Below the pieces are notes generated by a model. It saw only the letters and a list, made by a program, of their open reading frames with translations. It was not told where the DNA came from and searched no databases. The position numbers were made by a program, and so were the translations under genes. DNA of 61,119 nt. Origin: Candidatus Zixiibacteriota bacterium. GTDB taxonomy: Bacteria; RBG-13-66-14; B26-G2; WVWN01. The stretch spans positions 1-61,119 of the forward strand of contig JAUWLW010000013.1 of NCBI GenBank assembly GCA_030613505.1. The letters are read 5' to 3'. Positions 38,130 to 47,461 of this stretch are shown here, in pieces (the stretch's first letter is position 1; each line of letters begins with the position of its first letter).

Positions 38130-38245
38130 GAGATTCCTCCTATCTGGCTACAATTTGCCTTCCGGTTTGCACTCTCTCCCCAACTTCATACCTCACCACA
38201 TGGACGCCTGTTGAGAGGTCGGCGATAATAGTACCCTCCACCTCT

Positions 38246-38338
38246 CTTTTTCGATGTTAACACCCGCGAGGAGAAAAATCCACGTTTTAAGCGGGCGCTC
38301 CGGCTACGTTAAAAAAGGCGGCCTCGCGGCCGCCCGTT
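38246..38338 (-). repeat. terminator-promoter module, right copy
   Basis: On the minus strand: GGCGGCC-GCGA-GGCCGCC then TTTTTT (38334-38311), which terminates the gene ending at 38361. It is followed by TGGATT (38282-38277), 17 bp and TAACAT (38259-38254), which points at the reductase-like gene. Same order and spacing as the left copy upstream of eno. Confidence 0.65.
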
Positions 38339-38360
38339 ATTCCGTATTCTCGAGCCCTTA

Positions 38361-38729
38361 CTACTTGACGTGTTTCATCAACTCGCCGGCGACCTCGCCC
38401 GGGTCGACGAACTTGATGGTTGGGCCGCAGTCGCCCATTATCTTTTGGGCGTTGGCCTGGTCTTCTTTGGCGACGATTATGTATACCGGTATATTGTGGA
38501 TCTGGCACGGCTTCAGAAGGTCCGCGGCGCAGACGTTCGAATCGTTCAACGGTATGAACTTGTGGAAGTAACCCACGACGGCGTCGATGCCGTCCGCCGG
38601 GTTGATGTAGCCGACGTACCGGCCGGCGTTGTCGTAGCCGTTCCCCAGCGGCACCGTCTCCACGCCGACGGCGGCGAGCTTGCTGAGCAGAAGCGGGTCC
38701 GTTCCGTCCATATATCCTATCTTTTTCAT
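38361..38729 (-). CDS. small cytosolic protein linked to gdhA, unknown function
   Basis: A 122-residue protein without signal or membrane segments and with an alpha/beta pattern. It has conserved-looking turns GYMDGTDP, GNGYDNAG, NPADGIDA and VDPGEVAGEL, and three Cys (near 67, 74 and 101). It starts 37 bases after the glutamate dehydrogenase stop, on the same strand and before a common terminator, so it is probably co-transcribed. That context suggests a role around glutamate or ammonia metabolism (inference). No family recognised. Confidence 0.7.
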   Translation of the reverse strand: MKKIGYMDGTDPLLLSKLAAVGVETVPLGNGYDNAGRYVGYINPADGIDAVVGYFHKFIPLNDSNVCAADLLKPCQIHNIPVYIIVAKEDQANAQKIMGDCGPTIKFVDPGEVAGELMKHVK

Positions 38730-38766
38730 TCAAGGGCTCCCTTCGTGTATATAAGTGCGTTGCCGG

Positions 38767-40122
38767 TTAGACTAAACCCTGGTCCAACATCGCGTCGGCC
38801 ACCTTCTTGAAGCCGCCGACGTTGGCGCCTTTGACGTAGTCGCAATACTTGTCCTTCTCGTCGTACCCGTATATCATGCATTGCTCGTGTATGGCGGCCA
38901 TGATGCCGCGGAGGCGTTCGTCCACTTCCTCCCGCGACCACGACAGGCGGAGGCTGTTCTGCGACATCTCGAGGCCGGAGACGGAGACGCCGCCGGCGTT
39001 GGCCGCTTTGCCCGGGCCGTAGAGGACCTTGGCCTTCAGGAATACGTTGGCGCCCTCGGGCGCGGTCGGCATGTTGGCGCCCTCGGATATGACGAAGACG
39101 CCGCCTTTGACGAGGTTTTGGGCGTCCACCTCGTTGATCTCGTTCTGCGTCGCGCTCGGGAAGGCGCAGTCGGCCTCGACGGCCCAAAGCGGGTTGTGGT
39201 CGAGCTTCGGGTCCGCGGCCGCGTATTGGACCTTGAACTTTTCCGCGTATTCCTTGATGCGGCCCCGTCGTACGTTCTTCAGCTCCATGACGAACGCGAG
39301 CTTTTCCTCGTCGATGCCGTCGGGGTCGTGAATGAAGCCCGAGGAGTCGGAGAGCGTTATGGCTTTGGCGCCGAGCTGGCTGAGTTTTTCGACGGTGAAC
39401 TGGGCGACGTTGCCCGAGCCGGAGACGAGGCACACCTTCCCGTCGAGGGAGTCGCCGCGCGTCTTCAACATCTCGTCGGCGAAGTACACCGCGCCGTAGC
39501 CCGTAGCCTCCGGCCTGATGAGCGAACCGCCCCAGTTCAGGCCCTTGCCGGTGAAGACGCCCGTGAACTCGTTCTTGAGGCGTTTGTACTGGCCGAACAT
39601 GAAACCTATTTCGCGGGCGCCCACGCCGATGTCTCCCGCGGGGACGTCGGTATTGGGGCCGAGGTATTTATAGAGTTCGTTCATGAAGCTCTGGCAGAAG
39701 CGCATGACTTCGGCGTCGTTCTTGCCCTTGGGGTCGAAGTCGGAGCCGCCTTTGCCGCCGCCCAGGGGGAGCGTGGTGAGCGCGTTCTTGAAGACCTGTT
39801 CGAAGCCGAGGAACTTGATGATGCCGAGGTTGACGGAGGGGTGGAACCGCAGGCCGCCCTTGTAGGGCCCGATGGCGTTGTTGAACTCCACGCGCATGCC
39901 GCGGTTTACCATCACTTCGCCGTCGTTGGTCTCCCAAGGTACGCGGAATATAAACATACGGTCCGGCTCGACGACGCGTTCGAGAATGTTCGCTTTCTTG
40001 TATTGGGGATTTTCCTCGATGAATTCGCCGAGCGACGTGAATACTTCCTCCACCGCTTGGAGGAATTCCGGTTGGTCGGGGTCGCGGGCTTTTACTTTCT
40101 CAAAGACCTCGTCGACGTACAT
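38767..40122 (-). CDS. gdhA: NADP-type hexameric glutamate dehydrogenase
   Basis: A 451-residue enzyme joining ammonia and 2-oxoglutarate to glutamate. Substrate-binding block YKGGLRFHPSVN near 87-98, catalytic lysine region PLGGGKGGSDFDP near 118-130, PAGDIGVGAREIG near 160, a Rossmann GSGNVAQ near 232 and the C-terminal helix with GANMPT. The length and GGKGGSDFDPKGKSD-like pattern fit the small bacterial GDH50 class, usually NADP-linked. GGAGG seven bases before the ATG. It is co-transcribed with the small gene at 38361-38729. Confidence 0.96.
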   Translation of the reverse strand: MYVDEVFEKVKARDPDQPEFLQAVEEVFTSLGEFIEENPQYKKANILERVVEPDRMFIFRVPWETNDGEVMVNRGMRVEFNNAIGPYKGGLRFHPSVNLGIIKFLGFEQVFKNALTTLPLGGGKGGSDFDPKGKNDAEVMRFCQSFMNELYKYLGPNTDVPAGDIGVGAREIGFMFGQYKRLKNEFTGVFTGKGLNWGGSLIRPEATGYGAVYFADEMLKTRGDSLDGKVCLVSGSGNVAQFTVEKLSQLGAKAITLSDSSGFIHDPDGIDEEKLAFVMELKNVRRGRIKEYAEKFKVQYAAADPKLDHNPLWAVEADCAFPSATQNEINEVDAQNLVKGGVFVISEGANMPTAPEGANVFLKAKVLYGPGKAANAGGVSVSGLEMSQNSLRLSWSREEVDERLRGIMAAIHEQCMIYGYDEKDKYCDYVKGANVGGFKKVADAMLDQGLV

Positions 40123-40387
40123 TAAAGGAACCTCCTTGACGTTGCGAAGCGGTTTTAAGTTACCACCGCGCCCGTTTTTATTCTACGCATTGTGGTTTTA
40201 TTTGAACGGCCTAAGGCCGGGTAACGGCGAGAACAAGGGAACGAAATGTTACGAAGGGCGGCGGCCAAAGTCAAGGATTTTTTGGCCAAAATGGGGATTT
40301 TTGACGCGCCGCGGCGTCGCCCGCGGGGCGGTTGGTATCGGTATTGTCGCCTCGAGCGGGGAAGGGCTGAACCGATAGACGGCCGGC

Positions 40388-41284
40388 CTATCGCCCCGGG
40401 CCGCGGCACGCCCGTATCTTGCGCCGGGCCATCTCGCGCACCGCGTCGCGGGCCGCGCCGAGTATCTTTTTGGGGTCTAAGGCCGCGGCGTCTTTTTTTA
40501 AGTATTTTCGTATCGCGGCGACGAAGGCCAGCCTGAGGTCGGTGTCGACGTTGACCTTGGCGACGCCGCGCGCGACCGCCTGACGTAGGAGTTCGTCCGA
40601 AAGGCCCCGCGCCTTCGGGAGGTGTCCTCCCGCATCCTCCACCGCGCGGACGGTGTCCTCGTATACCGCGGACGCGCCGTGCAGCACGAGCGGAACCGGC
40701 GCCGCCGCGGCGATTAGCTCCAGCCGTTCGACGTCTATGGTCGGCTCGCCCTCGAACTTGTACGCGCCGTGGCTGGTGCCGACGGCGACGGCCAGCGAGT
40801 GGACGCCGGTGGCCTCCACGAAGGACGCGGCCTCGTCCGGCTCCGTGAAGGCGCCGCGGTCGTGGCCCTTGGCGACGTGGCCCAGCTCGCCCTCGACGGC
40901 GACGCCGCGGGGAGCGAACTCGCCGACGGCCGCGGCCACCAGCGCGACGTTCTCGTCGTACGGCAGCGTCGAGCCGTCGACCATAATCGAGTTGAAGCCC
41001 AGCGCGATGGCCTTGCGCGCGGCCTCGAGGGATTTACCGTGGTCCAAGTGTAGGACCAGCGGAACCGAGGCGCCGTCGATAATATCCAAGGCGAGGCGGG
41101 CCAGCGCGTCGCCGCCGTAGGCCAGCGCGGACTCGGTTACGGCTACGAAGGTGGGCGCGCCCTCCTCCTCCGCCGCGGCAACGACGGCCTGAACGAACTC
41201 GAGGTCGTTGACGTTGAACGCGGCTACGGCGTGGCCGCCGGCCCGGGCGGCTTGCAGGATTTCTTTGGCGTCGGCGAGGGGCAT
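40388..41284 (-). CDS. fba: class II fructose-bisphosphate aldolase
   Basis: A 298-residue zinc-dependent aldolase cleaving fructose-1,6-bisphosphate. AFNVNDLEF near 23-31; zinc and substrate residues in LHLDHGKS near 77-84, EGELGHVAKG near 131-140, GTSHGAYKFEG near 170 and LHGAS near 201; NVDTDLRLAF near 250. Start ATG with GGAGG upstream and a TTGATT/TAAATA promoter. It is near eno on the same strand but separately transcribed. The 3' side (40123-40387) shows no terminator and no convincing gene. Confidence 0.95.
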   Translation of the reverse strand: MPLADAKEILQAARAGGHAVAAFNVNDLEFVQAVVAAAEEEGAPTFVAVTESALAYGGDALARLALDIIDGASVPLVLHLDHGKSLEAARKAIALGFNSIMVDGSTLPYDENVALVAAAVGEFAPRGVAVEGELGHVAKGHDRGAFTEPDEAASFVEATGVHSLAVAVGTSHGAYKFEGEPTIDVERLELIAAAAPVPLVLHGASAVYEDTVRAVEDAGGHLPKARGLSDELLRQAVARGVAKVNVDTDLRLAFVAAIRKYLKKDAAALDPKKILGAARDAVREMARRKIRACRGPGR

Positions 41285-41319
41285 TTAATCCTCCGTCGTT
41301 TAATTGGCGTGGGAGCTAA

Positions 41320-41348
41320 TATTTAGCATAGCGGCGGGGCGGAATCAA
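41320..41348 (-). promoter_or_regulatory. promoter of fba
   Basis: Minus strand TTGATT (41348-41343), 17 bp, TAAATA (41325-41320), about 36 bases before the start codon. Confidence 0.65.
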
Positions 41349-41516
41349 GGGTTCGTTCCCCTCTACGTTAACCACCCAAAATAATCGCCGGTCGTAAAGT
41401 CGGACCGGCGAAATACGGGGGGATGCGCGCGGTTTCCGTTGAACGCTCGTAGTAAAGAAGCGGCCCGGGCGGGCGGCTTTTTTAAGGGGAATTCTTTCGT
41501 TATAAACCGCGCCGGC

Positions 41517-42539
41517 TTAGCGACGGTAATATAGGCCGACGGGGTCACTGGCTAAGCCCCAAAAACCTCCCGCGGCGTCGGCGCAGACGAGTTTGAATTG
41601 GACGTCGATGGTTTCCTCGACGTAAACGCCGCCGGTAGAAAGTACGACCGTAGTATCGTCGCCCACGGCCACGCCGGCGCCAAGGTCGTTGAAAGCCATG
41701 TCTTTCACGCTACGGAAATGGGGTCCCAAGGGGCTGCGAAAGATTATTTCGTAGTCGCCGCGAGCGGCGCCGCCGGTCCTTTCTACTATTAAGTAGGACG
41801 ACCCCGCGCCGGCAGCGGACGACGGCGACGCCGCAAAATAGAGCGCTCCGTCGGCCGCGGCCCAACTCCAAATTTGACTCAGGGAGAACCCGTTTAAAGT
41901 GGCCGGGATTTTTTCTAACGTCCAAGACTTGCCGCCGTCCGCGGTGATCAACAATTCCCACTCGTACTGGGATTTAGGCCGGTACATATATAATACGTCA
42001 GTACTTCGGTCGTAACAGCCCCCCGTTACCGGCGCCCCGCCCGCCATTAATTTTAAACGGGCGCCGTCCCAGAAAAATAAACTGTTCGGCCCCGGCGCGA
42101 CGAGCCAACACCTACCCCCGCCGACGGGTATAACTTGGACAAAACAAGTTAATCCCTGTTCGTAAATTTTTAATTCTTCCCAACCGCCGCCGCCGGCGTT
42201 ACGGACGATGAAGGGTTTCTCGGCAGCTGCGTCATAACCTACCGCCCACCCGACGTTACCTGAAAAACCGATGTCATAGAATCGGACGCCTTCCCGGGCT
42301 ACGTAATCTCCGTTAAACGCGTTGCCGTCGAACTTAACTATTCTATTTTGTTTTACTAAGAAGACCGCGTTTGCATGGCACGCCATCGCCGGGCAACCGC
42401 CGGGCGGTATTGCTCTCTTTTGCCATACCGACGTGGGGAAATAGTACGGCTCGCCGCAGTTAAAAAAGATAAAGGTTAACGCGGCGCATACCGAAAAATA
42501 AGACCAGCGGGTTATTATTTTGACGTTGTGGTTCGTCAT
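41517..42539 (-). CDS. secreted/lipoprotein beta-propeller-like protein (BNR/photosystem stability factor-type repeats)
   Basis: About 340 residues from the ATG at 42539; the in-frame ATG at 42572 lies inside the upstream terminator. The N-terminus has a hydrophobic export segment ending FFNCGE, which could be a lipobox. The body has repeated blades with Trp/Gly motifs, including ITADGGKSWTLEK, the Asp-box-like element of BNR repeats, plus MAFNDLGAGVAVGDD and GGFWGLASDP. The fold is probably a six- or seven-bladed propeller. Neither ligand nor enzymatic role is indicated. No ribosome site is visible. Codon use is a little less GC-biased than the core genes. Confidence 0.65.
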   Translation of the reverse strand: MTNHNVKIITRWSYFSVCAALTFIFFNCGEPYYFPTSVWQKRAIPPGGCPAMACHANAVFLVKQNRIVKFDGNAFNGDYVAREGVRFYDIGFSGNVGWAVGYDAAAEKPFIVRNAGGGGWEELKIYEQGLTCFVQVIPVGGGRCWLVAPGPNSLFFWDGARLKLMAGGAPVTGGCYDRSTDVLYMYRPKSQYEWELLITADGGKSWTLEKIPATLNGFSLSQIWSWAAADGALYFAASPSSAAGAGSSYLIVERTGGAARGDYEIIFRSPLGPHFRSVKDMAFNDLGAGVAVGDDTTVVLSTGGVYVEETIDVQFKLVCADAAGGFWGLASDPVGLYYRR

Positions 42540-42544
42540 AGGGG

Positions 42545-42590
42545 GAAAACCGCAGGCGCCTTTGCGTTTCAAAGGCGCCCGCGGGTTTTA
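42545..42590 (-). terminator. intrinsic terminator of the 42601-43143 gene
   Basis: A perfect 10-bp stem GGCGCCTTTG (42555-42564) paired with 42570-42579 around a 5-nt loop. On the minus strand it is followed by TGCGGTTTTCC. Confidence 0.75.
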
Positions 42591-42600
42591 TGATGACTCG

Positions 42601-43143
42601 TTAATATTGTACGTTGCAAATGTCCGCTATTATGTTATGGGTCGTAAGGCCCTCGGCGACGGTCGCCATTATATGCAGGAAGTATACGCCGTCGTCGTAG
42701 ACGTTGAACCAACTGGCCGGTATCGACTCGTACGTTTGGAGCGGTATATTGACGCCGGAATACGAATCCAGCCAAACCCATTCTTCTTCAGAATTGTCCC
42801 AGTACCAGATGTCGACCGTCAGGCCGCTATTACCCCATATCCGCCAACGTAGCGTCCCGCTTTCGTAACCGTCTGGCTTATTAAATTGGAACACCTGGTA
42901 AAGGTATTCCTGGGTGGGGTCGTTCGGGTCCGCGTAATTCCAGCAATTATCGTCGTTGGCCCAAACCCACGATATAGTCGGGCACGCGTCGCCTATGCCC
43001 CAAAGCGTCTTTAAGTGTAAATTCCAAGGGTAAACGCCCAGGTTACCCATAGCTTGCGCGCGCCCGGCGCCCGGGTTTAAATCGGCGGCCGTCGCGATGC
43101 CGCACGCCGCCGCTAAACCCAGTACTATTATTATTTTCCTCAT
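42601..43143 (-). CDS. secreted Trp/Tyr-rich protein, unknown function, behind a repeat-containing promoter
   Basis: A 180-residue protein with signal peptide MRKIIIVLGLAAACGIATA. The mature part is rich in Trp, Tyr, Asn and Asp (IWYWDNSEEEWVWLDSYSG), with a predicted beta-sandwich similar in feel to carbohydrate-binding modules, and has three Cys. GAGGAGG sits before the ATG. Its only promoter candidate has a (CT)10 tract between -35 and -10 (43234-43268), so expression may be phase variable. No family recognised. Confidence 0.72.
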   Translation of the reverse strand: MRKIIIVLGLAAACGIATAADLNPGAGRAQAMGNLGVYPWNLHLKTLWGIGDACPTISWVWANDDNCWNYADPNDPTQEYLYQVFQFNKPDGYESGTLRWRIWGNSGLTVDIWYWDNSEEEWVWLDSYSGVNIPLQTYESIPASWFNVYDDGVYFLHIMATVAEGLTTHNIIADICNVQY

Positions 43144-43233
43144 CTCCCGACCTCCTCGCCAATGCTATAACTATTTAACGGTGGCGGCCGGGCCCACCCC
43201 TTAGCCGCTGGCTAATATCTGGAGCCGACATCC

Positions 43234-43268
43234 ATATTAAGTACTCTCTCTCTCTCTCTCTCTGTCAA
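43234..43268 (-). promoter_or_regulatory. promoter with (CT)10 microsatellite in the -35/-10 spacer
   Basis: Minus strand TTGACA (43268-43263), a 23-bp spacer mostly of GA repeats, and TAATAT (43239-43234). The (CT)10 tract occupies 43244-43263. Both hexamers are good but 23 bp is six too many; loss of three dinucleotides would give exactly 17. The tract would therefore tune or switch the gene by slippage. Confidence 0.6.
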
Positions 43269-43352
43269 GAAAATAATTCAACCGGTAAACGGTTTTTTCT
43301 TTTATACCGGGGCGTTAAGTTATCTCCTTGCCGCGGCAAGCGTGAGTTTATT

Positions 43353-46300
43353 TTATTCAAATTCGGATTGCATCACTTCTTCGGGTTGTCGCCTGCGGCG
43401 ATGCCGCCACCCTTCGACGATGGAGAAGACAACCGGTACGACGACCAGCGTGAGGATGGTGGAGGTGAGGAGGCCGCCGATGACGGCCACGGCCATACCC
43501 TGGCGGAACTCGCCGCCCTCGCCCAGGCCCAGCGCGGTGGGCAGCATGCCCATAATCATGGCCGCGGTGGTCATGAGGATGGGCCGCATCCGGATGGGAC
43601 CGGCGACGAGCAACGCCTCCTTAATGGATTTGCCCTTGTCGAGCTGCTGCAGCGTGTAGTCCACGAGCAGGATGGCGTTCTTGTTGACGAGGCCCATGAG
43701 CAAGATGATGCCGACCATCGTCATGATGTCGAAGGTCGTCCCCAGGATGAAGATGGCGACGATGGCGCCCACGACGGCCAGCGGCAGCGCCAGCATGATG
43801 GTGAAGGGGTGGGTAAAGGAGTTGAACTGGGCCGCGAGGACGATGTAGATGAAGACGACGGCGATGGCGAGCGCCGTGAACATGTTGGTGAACATCGTCT
43901 GCTGCATCTCGGTTGAGTAGCCCACGGAATATTCATAACCGGGAGGAGGCGGGTTTTCCTCGGTATATTTATTCATTTCCCGCTGGACGTCGCTGTCGGC
44001 CGCGCCCAGCGCTAAACCTGACCAGATCGAGATGGTGCGCTGGCGGTCGATATGCTGGATCTCGGTGGGGCCGACGTCGCGCTCGACGTCGACCAGCATC
44101 GCCAGCGGTACGACGTCGTCGTCGTGGTTTTTAAGGTAGAGGCCCTCTACGTCGGCGAGGTCCCGGATTTCGCGCCGCGGGATCATAACGCGTACGTCGT
44201 ACTCCTCGCCTCCCTCGGCATATTTCGTCGCGACCGTCCCCTCCACCAGGCCGCGGACCGTCATCGCGACGGAGGCCACCGATATTCCCATCTCGGTGCA
44301 CATCGCCCGGTCCGGGACGAGGCGGGTCTCGGGCCGGCCCCGCTCGAAGCTCATGCCGGCATCGCGCGTCGCGCCCAGCGTCTTCAAATAGGCGACCATC
44401 TTTTCGGCTTCCGCCTCTAATTCCTGCAGGTCCGGGCCGGAGAGGTTGACGGCAATCGGCTGTTGGCCGAAGGTCCCGCCGCCGGCCCCCATCCCCGGGA
44501 CGCCGAACGTTACCTCGGCCCGGGGGTAGTCGGCGAAGTAGTCGCGGAATTCGTCCTGGAGCTCGAAATTGCTCTTCTCCCGTTCGCGCACGGGTTTGAG
44601 CTTGGCGGTAATCGAGGCGCGGTTGGGAATCTCGCCGACGCCGATGTCGGCGAAGGTAACCTCGACCGCCTCGTGGGAGGCCAGGCGCCGCTCGACGTCG
44701 TCGGCGACGCTCTCGGTATAGGCCAGCGAGGAATCGAGCGGCGTCGTCACGTAGGCGTAGAGGTAGCCCTGGTCCCACGCCGGCATGAATTGGGCGCTGA
44801 TGAAGCGGATTAAAAACAAACTGCCGACGAAGACGACGACGGCGACGATTATCGTTATGAACCGGCGCTCGAGCGCTCGCCTGAGGAAGCCCCGGTATCC
44901 CTCCGCCAACCGCTCGAACTGGCGGTTGACGGGCGCGAAGAGCCGCTCGAACCAGTTCTTCTTGGCGGGGTCCGGGCTGCCGATCATGAGCTTCGCCGAG
45001 AGCATGGGGGCCATAGTGAGCGCGTCCCACAGCGAGTACATGACGGCGAAGACGACCACCAGGCCGAACTCGCGGAAGATCCGGCCCACGATGTCTCCCA
45101 TGTACGCCACCGGCACGAAGACGGCGCAGATGGTGAACGTCGTGGCCATAATGGCCAGGCCCACTTCCGCCGTACCGATGGAGGCCGACTTCTCCAGCGA
45201 CATCCCCTCTTCCCAGTGGCGGAAGATGTTCTCGCGCACGACGATGGCGTCGTCGATGAGGATGCCGACGGCGAGGGCGAGCGCCATGAGCGTGAGCATG
45301 TTGATGGTGAAGCCCACGGCGTACATTATGATGAAGGTGAAGAGGATGGAGGTGGGGATGGCCAGCGCCGATATGACCGTGGTGCGGAGGTTGCCGAGGA
45401 AAATGAGGATGACCAGCACGGCGAAGATCGCGCCCAGGTACAGCGCCTCGCTGGTGTCGGCTATGGCCCCTTTGATGAAGTCGGCGTCGTTGTAGGCCAC
45501 GTCGAGCTCGACGCTCGGGGGGAGTGTTTCCCTGATTCTTTCGAGCCGCTCAATCGTCTCGTCGCACACGGCGACGGTGTTCGCGCCCGAGGCTTTCCCG
45601 ACGGTAACGGTAACGGCGTCTTTGCCGTTGAGCTTGGGGATGGTCTTTATCTCTTTGTAGCCGTTGACGTCGACGGAAGCGACGTCGCGCAGGAAGATGG
45701 GCGCGCCCTCTATGCGGGCGACGACGACATTCTCGATATCTTCCTGGGAACGGAACCTGCCGGCGACGCGGAGCCTTTCCTCTCGCGGCCCGGCTCGCAT
45801 CGGGCCGGCGGGTACCTCCAGGTTGGCGGCCGCGAGCGCCCCCGTCACCTCGTCCAGCGAAATCCCGTAGCCGGCCAGCGCCGCCGGCTCGAGATCCACT
45901 TTCACTTCGCGCTCCAGGCCGCCTTCGACGTTCACCTCGGCTATGCCCGAGATCTTTTCGATCTGCGGTTTGATGACGTCGTCGGCCAGGCGGCGCAGCT
46001 CCTCGGGCGTCTCTTTACCGCCCACCGCGAACGTAATTACCGGCTCGGCCCCCCAATCTATACGCGCCACGACCGGTTTCTCGATGTCGAACGGCATGTC
46101 GGGGAGGGCCTTCTCCACCTCCGTGCGCACGTCGGCCTCGGCCTCGCGCGGGTCCGCCTCCAGCTCGAACTCCAGTACGACGACGGCGTATCCCTCGTTG
46201 GAGTAGGAGTAAAGGTTCTGCAGGCTGCTGACGCCGCTCAGGCGGTCCTCCAGCTTGTCGGTGATGTCGATCTCTACTTCGCGCGCGCTCGCGCCGGGCC

Positions 46301-46451
46301 AGGCCACCGTAACGACGACGAAGGGGAAGTCCACCTCCGGCATGATGTCCACGCCGAGCCGGGTGAAGGAAACTACGCCCAGTACCAGGACCGCGAGGAC
46401 CTGCATCGTAATAAAGACGGGCCGGCGAATTGAAAAATCGGCGAGCTTCAT
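43353..46451 (-). CDS. RND-family efflux permease (AcrB/HAE1 type)
   Basis: A 1032-residue inner-membrane antiporter with about 12 helices and two large periplasmic loops. N-terminal MKLADFSIRRPVFITMQVLAV and the TM4 motif VGILIDDAIVVRENIFRHWEEG with the paired aspartates of proton-coupled hydrophobe/drug exporters; heavy-metal exporters differ here. TM10-12 ends with the GLVNKNAILLVDYTLQ segment. It works with the adaptor encoded just upstream (46489-47409). No TolC-like outer-membrane gene is adjacent. Substrate not inferable. Confidence 0.95.
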   Translation of the reverse strand: MKLADFSIRRPVFITMQVLAVLVLGVVSFTRLGVDIMPEVDFPFVVVTVAWPGASAREVEIDITDKLEDRLSGVSSLQNLYSYSNEGYAVVVLEFELEADPREAEADVRTEVEKALPDMPFDIEKPVVARIDWGAEPVITFAVGGKETPEELRRLADDVIKPQIEKISGIAEVNVEGGLEREVKVDLEPAALAGYGISLDEVTGALAAANLEVPAGPMRAGPREERLRVAGRFRSQEDIENVVVARIEGAPIFLRDVASVDVNGYKEIKTIPKLNGKDAVTVTVGKASGANTVAVCDETIERLERIRETLPPSVELDVAYNDADFIKGAIADTSEALYLGAIFAVLVILIFLGNLRTTVISALAIPTSILFTFIIMYAVGFTINMLTLMALALAVGILIDDAIVVRENIFRHWEEGMSLEKSASIGTAEVGLAIMATTFTICAVFVPVAYMGDIVGRIFREFGLVVVFAVMYSLWDALTMAPMLSAKLMIGSPDPAKKNWFERLFAPVNRQFERLAEGYRGFLRRALERRFITIIVAVVVFVGSLFLIRFISAQFMPAWDQGYLYAYVTTPLDSSLAYTESVADDVERRLASHEAVEVTFADIGVGEIPNRASITAKLKPVREREKSNFELQDEFRDYFADYPRAEVTFGVPGMGAGGGTFGQQPIAVNLSGPDLQELEAEAEKMVAYLKTLGATRDAGMSFERGRPETRLVPDRAMCTEMGISVASVAMTVRGLVEGTVATKYAEGGEEYDVRVMIPRREIRDLADVEGLYLKNHDDDVVPLAMLVDVERDVGPTEIQHIDRQRTISIWSGLALGAADSDVQREMNKYTEENPPPPGYEYSVGYSTEMQQTMFTNMFTALAIAVVFIYIVLAAQFNSFTHPFTIMLALPLAVVGAIVAIFILGTTFDIMTMVGIILLMGLVNKNAILLVDYTLQQLDKGKSIKEALLVAGPIRMRPILMTTAAMIMGMLPTALGLGEGGEFRQGMAVAVIGGLLTSTILTLVVVPVVFSIVEGWRHRRRRQPEEVMQSEFE

Positions 46452-46488
46452 GGGGTGAAGCGGCCTTACGAGGCCGCGTCGGGAACTC

Positions 46489-47409
46489 CTACTCGTGAGG
46501 TTGGTACGGTACTTTCTTGGCTATCTTTATGCCGTCGTCGAGGTCGCCGTTGGCGTAGACGATGACCTCGTCGTCGGCCTCCAGGCCGGAAACGATTTCG
46601 ACGGCGTCGGCGCGGGACAAACCGGTCTCGACGAGGCGCCGCCGGACGGTGTCCCCTTCCGCCACGTACGCCGTCAGGCCGTCCACTTCGCGGTGAATGG
46701 CTTGCGGCGGGACGAGCAGCGCCTCCTCGCTCCGGGCGACGGGCACCTCCACCTCGGTGAACATCCCGGCGCGTAAATTCGACAGGCCGGCCGTCGGTTC
46801 GATCTCGATAATCGCGAGGTGGGAATCGGGCGAAAGCGAGCGGGGCAAGTTCACGATCTCGCCCTCGACGTAGCCTCCCTCGCACCCTTTGGCGTGGATT
46901 TTTACGGGGTGGTTCCGGCTCAGCAGCGCCAGCGTCTCCGCCGGGACGGAGGTCTCGATCTTGACCGACTCCGGTTTGACCACCGTCGCCAGCGGCGTGC
47001 TGGGCGTCACCATGTCGCCGACGTCCACTATGACTTCCGTTATTTCGCCCGAGATGGGCGAGTAGGCGTTGTAGTAGCGGAATTTCATCCCCGGCTGGTC
47101 GTAGTCGATGACCGCCACCGTCGTGCCGGGGCTTACGCGCTTGCCGACCTCCGCCGGCAACGAGACCACCTTGCCCGGTATCTTGGAAAAGACCGTCGCC
47201 TCGACCGTCGAGACCACCGTTCCCAAGAATACCTTCGTCTCCTCGATGGGGCCGATCCGGGGCTCGGCGACTTCCACCGCGACCGCGACTTCCCGCCGTT
47301 CCGCGAATTCTTTGGCCTGTTCGCGCTTGTTAGCGGCGCGCATCAAGGCCAAAACGACGACCACGGCCAGCACCAGCGCGACCACGCCAATTACTATCCA
47401 TTTCCTCAT
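46489..47409 (-). CDS. RND periplasmic adaptor (membrane fusion protein)
   Basis: A 306-residue protein with an N-terminal anchor helix (about 5-24). A lipoyl/barrel-sandwich half (VVSTVEATVFSKIPGKVVSLP) and its second half (YNAYSPISGEITEVIVDVGD) directly adjoin, with almost no alpha-hairpin between. The beta-barrel domain and the membrane-proximal domain (LVPPQAIHREVDG..VYVAEGD-like) follow. It links the RND pump to an outer-membrane channel. The missing coiled-coil hairpin makes it shorter than typical adaptors (about 370 residues). It is first gene of the two-gene operon. Confidence 0.9.
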   Translation of the reverse strand: MRKWIVIGVVALVLAVVVVLALMRAANKREQAKEFAERREVAVAVEVAEPRIGPIEETKVFLGTVVSTVEATVFSKIPGKVVSLPAEVGKRVSPGTTVAVIDYDQPGMKFRYYNAYSPISGEITEVIVDVGDMVTPSTPLATVVKPESVKIETSVPAETLALLSRNHPVKIHAKGCEGGYVEGEIVNLPRSLSPDSHLAIIEIEPTAGLSNLRAGMFTEVEVPVARSEEALLVPPQAIHREVDGLTAYVAEGDTVRRRLVETGLSRADAVEIVSGLEADDEVIVYANGDLDDGIKIAKKVPYQPHE

Positions 47410-47461
47410 ATTTATTCGCCCGTTCTTGAACTCTTGAGTTCAATTTTTGACCAAGTAGTTT

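Noticed and set aside
40246-40536. Plus-strand frame beginning MLRRAAAKVKDFLAKMG near the end of fba
   Set aside because: The first 35 residues look plausible, but the frame then runs antisense through the aldolase C-terminus as Arg/Pro-rich sequence. No promoter or family supports it.
43244-43263. The (CT)10 tract considered as part of a CRISPR or larger repeat array
   Set aside because: It is a simple dinucleotide microsatellite; no spacer-repeat periodicity was seen here or elsewhere in the window.
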